Source of the DNA: JAJDOJ01 sp034722015
GTDB lineage: Bacteria; Pseudomonadota; Gammaproteobacteria; JAJDOJ01
Reading direction: 5' to 3'
Length of the DNA: 13,775 bases
Assembly: GCA_034722015.1 (NCBI GenBank)
Contig: JAYENI010000073.1
Span: 1 to 13,775, forward strand
Shown here: positions 1 to 6,600 of the stretch, one piece after another
Layout of the letters: each line of letters starts with the position of its first letter
Position numbering within the stretch: the first letter of the stretch is position 1
Position numbers and translations under genes: made by a program
The notes under the pieces: model-generated
Databases searched by the model: none
What the model saw: the letters and a program-made list of their open reading frames with translations, nothing else
What the model was told of the DNA's origin: nothing

Positions 1-497
1 CCGCGATCGCCACACCGGCGATCGTGCTCATGATGCTTCGCCGGGAGTACGCGAAGGCCGCGGCGGCACCCGACGCCATGGCGATGCCAAGATCCAGAAG
101 GGTCGGGGAGGTCCGGTTCAGGATCTCCGAACCGGCGACACGCAGCCCGAGCACCTCGGTCCCGACATATGCCAGACCAATCACCAGAACCGTACCCCGT
201 CACCATGGTCACCATGGAACGGCCGGCCAGCTGACCGTCGTTGGCGACGACGGCATAGGACAGACTAATGATCGGCGCCATCAACGGCGCGATGATCATG
301 GCGCCGATAATGGCCGGCGAGCTGTCCGAAAGCAGTCCGAAGGTGGCGATGACCGCGGCCAGGCCAAGCATCAGATAGAAACCGAAATAGGGAATCGAGG
401 CCTGCTGCATGGCCTCGTTCATCTCGGCGCTCGACACGGGTTTCTCGACCAGCGTCTTCCACTCGCCAACCAGACGACGCCAGGCTCGTCTCAACAT
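1..497 (-). pseudogene. DUF389 membrane protein, 5' part, apparent frameshift, runs off left edge
   Basis: Reading leftwards from ATG at 497, with GGGGGAGGAAG just upstream as ribosome binding site, the protein starts MLRRAWRRLVGEWKTLVEKP. It then runs through two hydrophobic segments containing ATFGLLSDSSPAIIGAMIIAP, the signature of the DUF389 (TIGR00341/TIGR00271-like) membrane family of unknown function. After GRSMVTMVTG, at the CCCC run 195-198, the original frame stays open but turns into charged arginine-rich sequence. Shifting by one base restores hydrophobic segments (TVLVIGLAYVGTEVLGLRVAG, then LLDLGIAMASGAAAAFAY) up to the edge. One extra base in the homopolymer therefore explains the data: either a real null mutation or a read error. 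An imperfect 9-bp tandem repeat (GTCACCATG) adjoins it. The gene lies 100 bp after the DUF2252 remnant on the same strand. Family assignment is from remembered motif similarity. Confidence 0.8.
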
Positions 498-597
498 GTT
501 CTTCCTCCCCCGGAAAGCCACAGGCAAAAAAGCGGTCCTGCCTCACCACGCGAGACAAAGCGAGGTGACTGGCTGGGTGCCATCAAACGTCGATGAC

Positions 598-1330
598 TCA
601 GATATCGTGGACCGCGGAGATCTCCCCGTCGTCAATCGCGGCTTTCAATCTGCGGTAGTCCGCTTCGGTGCGATCGGCATAGCGGTCCGCGAACTCGACA
701 ATGACGTCGTCGAAAGTCGAATCGTTCCCAAGGTAGCCGTGGATCATCGCGGCGTCTCCGGTGCGGCCATGGGCGAAGGCCAGGACCTTTCCGCAGACCC
801 CCGCGTAGGACGCCAGACGTTTGGCCCCCATCGCCTCGACGTCGAGCTTGCCCTTGCCGTCCCAGAGCTGTCGTACGTAGAAGTCTATCGGCGGCTCGTC
901 GTCCCTGTGCCAGGTCGCCCACCCCAGCAGCACGTCGCTCGTTGCCTGGATCAATTGCTGACCCTCCACCACGCGTTGACCGGCGTGGTCGAAACCACTG
1001 ACCTTGAGATGGGATTCCAGCACGGAGGACACGGCCTGCTTGAGTTGCAGGAACAGCGGTGTCCCGTCGCCGGACTCGAGCAGCAGGATCCAGCAACTCG
1101 TTCCGACACTGCCGACCCCGACGACCTTTCGTGCGACATCGACCAGCGAGAACCGGTCGATCAGGACCCGCCGGTCGATTTGCAGGGTCTCGCGATACCG
1201 CGCGAAGAATTCGGACACCGCTTCAAACTCGACCTGGGTCTCCTGGTCGGCCAGCCGTTCGACCAGCGGCGGATCGGAGACGATGACGCGATGACCGTCC
1301 ACGACATCGGTGAGTTTCTTCAAGGCCCGA
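598..1330 (-). pseudogene. DUF2252 family protein, C-terminal fragment (5' half lost)
   Basis: About 240 residues read as the C-terminal part of a DUF2252 (COG4320) protein. Recognisable blocks are KLTDVVDGHRVIVSDPPL, DVARKVVGVGSVGTSCWILL, LFLQLKQAVSSVLE, GQRVVEGQQLIQATSDVLLGW (from about residue 117), FYVRQLWDGKGK and YAGVCGKVLAFAHGRTGDAA. Full-length family members are usually around 400 residues or more, so roughly the first 150-200 residues are missing. Family-like sequence begins right beside the repeat element at 1332, and the only available start in this frame is a TTG at 1323 with no convincing ribosome binding site. The family has no established biochemical role known to me. The fragment ends in TGA at 598-600 and is probably non-functional. 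The break coincides with the repeat, implying deletion or rearrangement there. Confidence 0.82.
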
Positions 1331-1331
1331 A

Positions 1332-1452
1332 AGAGAAAGGGGTCAAATCTAGTTTTATATAGTCATCTACGTTACGGCCGAGAGCTGCTCTTCTCTGGAG
1401 AGAGCACCAAGGCGCTCGAAACGATATATTGCTAGATTCGACCCCTTTCCTC
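1332..1452. repeat. REPIN/MITE-like inverted-repeat element, ~121 bp
   Basis: The left arm GAAAGGGGTCAAATCTAG (1335-1352) faces the right arm CTAGATTCGACCCCTTTC (1432-1449). They are inverted copies matching at 17 of 18 positions. Weaker matching continues inwards through an AT-rich TATATA stretch on each side. The interior holds a small hairpin (TGCTCT ... AGAGCA, about 1387-1407). No coding capacity is present. A 28-bp piece of the left arm recurs exactly at 8256-8283, and a diverged copy sits at 3446-3481. Two inverted copies around a short spacer are the layout of REPINs moved by REP-associated tyrosine (Y1) transposases. That link is inference, since no transposase is in the window. Genes on both sides are truncated at the element. 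Confidence 0.8.
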
Positions 1453-1653
1453 CCCGTAGACAAGGGTGAATTCCAAGAGATGGCGGAAGAGGCGGGTTTC
1501 ATGGTCTCAAGGCTTTACGGAAATTACGGTCGCAGTGAGTTCAACCCATCGCAAAGTCCGGTAATGATCTGGGTGCTTGAAAAGCAAGCCGCGAAGTATG
1601 GGAAGAATGAACACCCATTTCCCTGGGTCCAGTGGCGGTTCATTCGTATCTGA
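1453..1653 (+). pseudogene. SAM-dependent methyltransferase, C-terminal remnant
   Basis: Only the last ~65 codons remain: VDKGEFQEMAEEAGF, then VSRLYGNYGRSEF and SPVMIWVLEK, ending in a short tail and TGA. The sequence 'EF..MAEEAGF.V..LYG.Y....F....SP.MIWVLEK' matches the C-terminal strands of class I methyltransferases, where the tail of the Rossmann fold follows the substrate lid. The SAM-binding motifs, which should lie 100-150 residues upstream, are absent because the repeat element at 1332-1452 replaces them. The frame runs back into the right arm of the element, so an artificial TTG start at 1429 would give a 74-residue peptide. There is no good ribosome binding site. It is a non-functional remnant. 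Confidence 0.7.
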
Positions 1654-2086
1654 CTAACCATTGGACCTGCCGTTTTCACCAATTCTCGCTGAAGTCCGCG
1701 GACATTGACGATCGGACAGAAAGTTGATGAGCGAGATCAGCCACTCGCCTGGCTGATATATTCTTTGAATCGCCGTCCAGGAAGGTCGGGAAACTGCGAT
1801 GGGAGAATGCTTAGTTCCAGAATCCGGTCCAGCCGGAAGGTTCTGAAATCATTACGTAATTCGCACCAGGCCCCCAGGGTCCACTTGGTTCCCCAAAAGA
1901 CCAGACCCAGGGGCCAGATCACACGGGTCGAGGCTTCGCCATCTTCGCGGCGGTAATCCATGCGCGCCATCAGACGATGATCGATGGCCTTGCGCAGTTC
2001 CGTCATCCCCCGCACGGTGGCCGAGGGGACGAAGCAGTCCGGGGCGAGGAGGGTCTCTTTCTCCAGATTGCTGCGTAGGTGCCGGG

Positions 2087-2383
2087 TGTTACGTCCCGCA
2101 CTGATTCAGGAATTCTGTTACGACCTATTCAAGGTGAGACACAATGCGGATAAGTTCATTATTGGATCAAAGCATTTTGGCTCAGGGGCCTCAAGGAGCT
2201 TCCTTCGCAGGGCTCAGGACTCCTCCTTGACCCTCCAGAGCCAAAATACAGAGGTTCGCCATGAACTTTTCCGCCCTGGTATCGCATTTGTCCCGATTGA
2301 AGCAAGGATGAGTATGACCAATTGCCCTGAAATAGCATGGGAAATCTTTATCTGTTTCCCCTTAAATGAGTAAAGACGTAACA
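2087..2383. mobile_element. 297-bp MITE-like insertion with 5-bp target duplication
   Basis: The ends are TGTTACGTC (2087-2095) and GACGTAACA (2375-2383), a perfect 9-bp inverted repeat. Looser matching extends about 18 bp further on each side (ACTGATTCAGG against ACTCATTTAAGG). CCGGG at 2082-2086 and again at 2384-2388 is a 5-bp target site duplication. Excision with one CCGGG exactly restores the interrupted regulator, which proves insertion polarity and boundaries. The element is more AT-rich than its surroundings and encodes no transposase. It looks like a non-autonomous derivative of a DNA transposon. I do not recognise the IS family from the ends. Confidence 0.9.
2174..2247. repeat. Long hairpin inside the MITE-like element
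   Basis: ATTTTGGCTC (2174-2183) pairs perfectly with GAGCCAAAAT (2238-2247), and the nested TCAAGGAG (2191-2198) pairs with CTCCTTGA (2223-2230). The 7-nt segments between the two stems pair only partly, leaving an internal bulge and a loop of about 24 nt. This cruciform-capable structure is independent of the terminal inverted repeats. Confidence 0.75.
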
Positions 2384-2723
2384 CCGGGGTACCACAGCGT
2401 AGATCTTGGACAGCACTCTCTCACCGGCCTTGGCCAACGCCGGGTCGGCCCAGGCGCGGACTACGCTGACGCCGAAGGCGAGAGCCTCCAGCTCCTCGGT
2501 GTCGAACATCAGTGGTGGAACCTGGTACCCTGGCCGAAGGCGGTAACCGACCCCCGCCTCGCCGTCGATGGGTGCGCCGCTCGCCATGAGATCGGCTATA
2601 TCCCAGTAGATTGTGCGCTCCGATACCTCCAGCTCCCCGGCCATGCGTTTGGCAGTCAGCACCCGGCCGCGGCCCAGCAGCAGAATAATCTGAAACAGTC
2701 TATCGGCTCTTCGCATGTGACCA

Positions 2724-2729
2724 ATTGTA
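2724..2729 (-). promoter_or_regulatory. Candidate -10 box of the WYL regulator gene
   Basis: On the minus strand TACAAT ends 7 bp before the ATG at 2716, so transcription would begin at or next to the start codon. A leaderless message would explain why no ribosome binding site precedes that ATG. No canonical -35 is present. The 2741-2758 operator overlaps where it would be. Prediction from sequence only. Confidence 0.35.
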
Positions 2730-2740
2730 GTGGGTTCCTC

Positions 2741-2758
2741 CTGACACCATGTTGTCAG
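2741..2758. promoter_or_regulatory. Operator 1, CTGACA-N6-TGTCAG
   Basis: Perfect dyad CTGACA CCATGT TGTCAG between the divergent regulator and VOC genes. It shares the half-site TGTCAG with the second operator at 2791-2815. Its centre lies about 20 bp upstream of the regulator's candidate -10 box, which suits autoregulation. TGACA/TGTCA dyads are plausible targets of YafY-type WYL regulators; assignment to this regulator rests on proximity. Confidence 0.7.
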
Positions 2759-2790
2759 CAATCTTTGCGGAGCATGGAAAATTCGAGTGG

Positions 2791-2815
2791 GCTACTGACA
2801 TAGGGTGTCAGTAGC
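2791..2815. promoter_or_regulatory. Operator 2, 10-bp-arm palindrome upstream of VOC gene
   Basis: GCTACTGACA (2791-2800) and TGTCAGTAGC (2806-2815) are perfect inverted copies around TAGGG. The core half-site is the same as in operator 1. Centres of the two operators are about 53 bp apart, near five helical turns. This one is centred 20 bp upstream of the candidate -10 box at 2823-2828, i.e. over the -35 region of the VOC promoter. Confidence 0.75.
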
Positions 2816-2822
2816 ACCCCGA

Positions 2823-2828
2823 TATGCT
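2823..2828 (+). promoter_or_regulatory. Candidate -10 box of the VOC gene
   Basis: TATGCT lies 54 bp upstream of the VOC start codon and just downstream of operator 2. There is no good -35 hexamer at 16-18 bp; the operator occupies that position, so activation or steric repression by the regulator are both possible. Prediction only. Confidence 0.3.
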
Positions 2829-2882
2829 GAACTCTCCGGTTGGATTGGAGACCGGCTCAATTCCACCTATCAGGAGACTAGT

Positions 2883-3251
2883 ATGAAAAACGTGATCAAC
2901 TGGTTCGAGATCCCCGCGACTGATTTCGAACGTGCCGTCGGTTTCTACGAGAAGGTGTTCGACACCACCTTGACCCGGGAGTCCATGGACGGTGCGCAGA
3001 TGGGGATCTTCCCCCACAAGGAACCGGCCACGGGCGGTGCGGTAACCAAAATGACGACGCTGGAACCCGGAAATTCGGGAACGCTCATCTATCTGGACGC
3101 CGCCCCCGATGTCGACCCCGTCCTGTCACGGGTCAAGGCCAACGGGGGTCAGGTGACAATGGGCAAGACCTTCATCTGCGACGAGGTGGGCTACATCGGT
3201 GTCTTCATCGACAGCGAGGGAAATCGGGTCGGAGTCCACGCGCCGAAATAG
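2883..3251 (+). CDS. VOC family protein (glyoxalase/bleomycin-resistance fold)
   Basis: A 122-residue protein starting MKNVINWFEIPATDFERAVGFYEKVF. This is the classic first beta-alpha unit of vicinal oxygen chelate domains (strand, then D-x-xRAxxFYxxxF helix). The second half has the matching GTLIYLDA ... VDPVLSRVKANGGQV ... GYIGVFIDSEGNRVGVHAP pattern, where a strand ends in the conserved D-x-EGN. VOC proteins are small cytosolic metal-binding enzymes or binding proteins that act on aldehydes, aromatic compounds or antibiotics; the substrate here cannot be read from the sequence. ATG at 2883 is chosen because AGGAGA sits 8 bp upstream and the family N-terminus begins there; the frame is open back to 2805. 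It is transcribed away from the interrupted WYL regulator across two operators, so it is likely that regulator's target and may now be deregulated. A terminator follows. Confidence 0.88.
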   Translation: MKNVINWFEIPATDFERAVGFYEKVFDTTLTRESMDGAQMGIFPHKEPATGGAVTKMTTLEPGNSGTLIYLDAAPDVDPVLSRVKANGGQVTMGKTFICDEVGYIGVFIDSEGNRVGVHAPK

Positions 3252-3274
3252 CCTTCGCTTCCGGAAAATCAGGC

Positions 3275-3307
3275 AAAGGTGGCAACCGCGTGGGTTGCCA
3301 CCCTTTC
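3275..3307 (+). terminator. Rho-independent terminator of the VOC gene
   Basis: GGTGGCAACC (3278-3287) and GGTTGCCACC (3293-3302) form a perfect 10-bp stem with the 5-nt loop GCGTG, followed by CTTTCTT. An AAA before the stem faces the T run, so it may work in both directions. It lies 26 bp after the VOC stop codon. Confidence 0.85.
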
Positions 3308-3445
3308 TTCCTGTCCGAGTACCAGGGAAGGTTCGGTCTTTCCCCATTTTCCTGTCGCTCTACCTTTGTCACAAGGGACACCTCCTATTTTCCGATAGAC
3401 CTTGAAGGCCTGGGGTTAAACGTAGACGTTGTGGTACTCGAGAAT

Positions 3446-3481
3446 GAAAGGGATCGAATCTGGCTTTATACAGTCATTTAC
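3446..3481 (+). repeat. Diverged copy of the REP-like motif
   Basis: It begins GAAAGGGATCGAATCTGG and matches 1335-1370 at 30 of 36 positions in the same orientation. All six differences are transitions, as in an old decayed copy. No clear right arm follows within 150 bp. Confidence 0.7.
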
Positions 3482-3561
3482 CTTTCGCCCCCCCTCCCAC
3501 ATCCAGTACCGCTGGATTTTCGGAATAGTGCGTTTACGCTTCCTGTACTCCGGAACCGAGG

Positions 3562-3589
3562 TTGACACTGCCCGAGGGATCGATAGCAT
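3562..3589 (+). promoter_or_regulatory. Candidate sigma-70 promoter of the giant gene
   Basis: TTGACA (3562-3567), a 16-bp spacer and TAGCAT (3584-3589) give a perfect -35 and a 4/6 -10. Predicted transcription start is near 3596, leaving a ~40-nt leader that contains the AGGAG ribosome binding site before GTG 3636. Confidence 0.45.
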
Positions 3590-3635
3590 TCGAACTACTG
3601 TCCTTCTCCCCAGCTCTCGCATTCAGGAGTCAAAC

Positions 3636-6600
3636 GTGCCCGGAATCCCCACCCTGCTGGACCTTCGACGGCGCCTTGCACTCCGTCTTCGCGAGCTGAT
3701 CGCGAATCCTGGTGTGGAAGAGAAAGAACTCGCGGCGTTCGATCTCCTCGTGAGTCGACGAACCTTCCTGAAGACCGCGGAAGTCGCGGTCCTGGCGAAC
3801 CTCGTGAACTCGACCCTGGTGCCGAGCGCCTGGGGGGCCTGCGATCCCTCGTTCGAGGTGGACAGGAAGGCCGTGGGACTGAGCGAGGAGGATGAAGAGG
3901 CGATCGGCAAGGCGAGCCGGCTGACTTTCGGGACGGAGACATTCCAGGACACGATCAACAGCCATCCGGTCGTCGCCCTCGATCAGCCCTTCCTGCATGG
4001 CCTGATCGAGGGGGCGCGTGCACGCATGCGGATCCAGAGCCAACTGAAGGAGACGAGCCCCCTCGAACTGCAGTTTCTCGACCGCGGATTCCATTTCGGT
4101 CCGGCCGAGCTCATCCAGCTCGAGAAGGACGACTCGGACCAGTGGGAACTCGTCCACTACTACCATCCCTGGCAGCCCCGTCAGGATGGCGGTCGCACCG
4201 ATGGCCTCGAGCGCCACGTCATCATGCAGCAGAGTGAGGGTCTGACCGATCCCACCAGGATCATCTGCGTGACCGGGTCGCACACGAACGAGTTCGGTTC
4301 GGTTGCGGGCGGGGTGGCGGTCAACGCCGCGTACATGATCTATGTCGAGCAGAACAACGGACTGGATGACGGTTTCGTCGTCATGGGCTACTCGCAAGCT
4401 GAGGTCGAGCCGCCCTTTACCGGATCGCCAGCCTACGGGGTTACCTGGGCATACGAGAAGACGAGCAAACTCAATCTCCCGCCCGGTACCGATCGCTATC
4501 TCCTGGCCGACAAGTACACCAATGCAGGCATGAGCCAGGGCGGCCAGTACACCCCGATTCAGGCGACCGAGCACGTCGTGATCTACCTGACCGACGTGAT
4601 GAAGATCGTGACCCTGGACGACGTGACCAATCCTGGCATCCCGAACCTGGTCGTTCACACCGTTCCATACCCGACCGGCGTGAGCGCGGCACGGTTCACG
4701 CATATCGAGTTCGATCCCGTACAGAGCGGCGACTACGTACAGGTTTCGGACTTCGCGGTGACGACGGTACACGACCTGGGGGGCGGAAAGCAGATCGAGT
4801 ACCGGACCTACACCAACGAGGAGAAGAACGCGATCGTCGGCAAGAAGGGCTACCAGCCCTTCGGCGGATCGCAAATGAACTTCATTACGATCAACTACAA
4901 GTCCGACACCTTCATCGACTCGATCAGCGAGCCGCTGAGCGTGACCCAGGAGCGTCCCGACTACAGCTCCCTGATCAACGTCAATGGCCTGTTCAACGCA
5001 TCGATCGAGGGGACCAGGGGTACCCTGCACCTCAAGCTCGGGAACTTCCCCGGCTCCAGCACGACCTACGATCGGGGGCTGTGTCTGTTCGTCATGCACC
5101 GGACGACGGCGACGAACAGCGACCGCGTGAAGTACTTCATCGCCGGCGACTACCCGCTGGCCACGCCGGACGTGACCGGAAGAGGCCGGATCACCAACGT
5201 CAGCGGAGGCGTGAGCAAATTCGGCGGTTTTCGTCTGTTTGCAAGCGACGATCGCGGAAACCTCCTGATGCTTCGGCAGAAACGGCTTCCGGAGACGACC
5301 ACGCCCTACACGCCGCCCATCTACATCCAGAACAACGTTCGGGGAGAGCCGATCGATTTTTCCAACCAGGTCAGGATGGATGTGCCGGACGGGACCTCGG
5401 AGGAGTCCAATCTCTACGGCCTGAACGAGTGGATGGAACAGTTCCCGGAAGGCGTCGACCATGCCGCGACCGCGGCGTACAACATCCTGCTCAATACCCT
5501 GGCGGGCTTTGGGACGGACGAACGGAATCTCTCGCAGGCCGTCTGGCTGGGTACCGGTTTCGAGGCGGTCTACGCCCCCAAGCGGTTCGCGCACGACGGG
5601 CACCATGTTGCCGTGCGCTCCGACGAGGGATCCGGCGGCGAGTCCTTCGGTGTCTTCAACGTCTTCAACAATCCCGTCGACAAGACCTGGCGATCGCGGC
5701 AGATTGCGCGTCAGGTCACGCCGGAAGATGAGGGCGTGCAACTCAGCGGCGATTTTTTCGAGGCCACGATTACACCAGCCAATGCCTACGGACAATCGAT
5801 CTCCCTGTCCTCCCCGCAAAACGAGGGGCTCCAGGTCGAGGTCCGGGCCGATTCCCCCTGCGAGGTCGTCGATCAGACCTCGAACAACTACTACGACGTC
5901 GATCGATACACTTCGTTTCTGGCCGGTGTCGATCCGGGGAGCGGCAAGGTGAGGCTGGCAGTCAAGGCGACGACGTTTTCCCAGATCCTCTATGCACGTC
6001 TCGTCCAGACGGCGCATCTCGCTCCCTCCGCCGATCCGGCGATGCTCGACAGCACGTCGGGCGCGCTCATCCCGGCCACCGACTGGGTCCAGATCAATCT
6101 CGCGGCCGAGGCGCAGCAGCGTATGGCCATGACCGCGAACGCGACCTTGAGCGGAGCAGCCACCAGGGCCGACGGGCCATCCCCCTATGTGACCGCCGCG
6201 ACGCTCTCGGAAAGCTTCACGCAGAACGACTGGCAGATGAAGGAGACCTTCAAGAATCCGGGGAAGAGCGACTTCGACAGCCTGGCGGCCTTCATGAACT
6301 CGTCGGGCCAGAGCCTGTTTACCGCGAGTTCGAAAGTCACGCCGGCAGCACTCGCCGCGGCGGGCGGCCTGCAGCCGCTCACGGCGATGACGAACCTCAG
6401 CGCGGACGTCGGTCGCACGCCGAACGTGACGTCGTTCCTCTACAAGGACGGCGCGATCGCGGGCGGGGGCGATGCGCTACCGGTTGAGGTTGCCGTGCTC
6501 GGCGGCGTCTTCTCTTCGATCGGACACAAGATCCACGACGCCCTGCACTGGCTCCAGCATGCCGAGCACGAGGCGTACCGGAACCTGTCGAAGGGGGTGA

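Larger units (their letters stand above)
1737..2716 (-). pseudogene. YafY-type HTH/WYL transcriptional regulator split by an insertion
   Basis: The N-terminal half (2716 to 2384) is a helix-turn-helix domain beginning MRRADRLFQIILLLGRGRVL with recognition helix SERTIYWDI, followed by the DTEELEALAFG linker. The C-terminal half (2086 to 1737) is a WYL domain with IDHRLMARMDYR, the WPLGLVFWGTKWTLGAWCELR core and FRTFRLDRI. Removing 2087-2383 and one copy of CCGGG rejoins the halves as AVVPRHLRSNLE in a 225-codon frame, the normal family length. As it stands, translation runs 15 bp into the insertion region and onward to a stop at 2348, giving about 122 residues without the ligand-sensing WYL domain. 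Residue 38 is tryptophan where relatives usually have arginine (TIYRD). The ATG at 2716 has no Shine-Dalgarno at normal distance. It is divergent from the VOC gene, its likely target. Confidence 0.9.
3308..3635. other. Intergenic region upstream of the giant gene
   Basis: This 328-bp gap has no credible gene. It is less GC-rich than its flanks and carries an AAGGGACACCTCCTATTTTCC stretch near 3374 reminiscent of dispersed REP-like motifs (weak impression). It also holds the diverged repeat copy at 3446-3481, a small CCAG/CTGG hairpin near 3503, and a candidate promoter at 3562-3589. The frame of the downstream gene stays open back to about 3429, but that part is not protein-like. Confidence 0.6.

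Noticed and set aside
510..597. Possible terminator between the DUF2252 and DUF389 genes (T6 tract on the minus strand)
   Set aside because: The stem before the T tract pairs poorly and the tract lies close to the next ribosome binding site.
409..1362. 317-codon plus-strand frame across the DUF389/DUF2252 region
   Set aside because: It is antisense to two genes with recognisable family motifs on the minus strand and has no start signals of its own.
3429..3635. Longer version of the giant protein starting at TTG 3429
   Set aside because: The extra 69 residues are encoded by the decayed repeat and the promoter region. A good ribosome binding site and protein-like sequence begin at GTG 3636.
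3630..6017. 795-codon open frame antisense to the giant gene (and another of 597 codons at 6477-8270)
   Set aside because: Composition is arginine/aspartate-rich and not protein-like. The frames mirror the GC3-biased codons of the plus-strand gene, which has a ribosome binding site, export signal and membrane segments.
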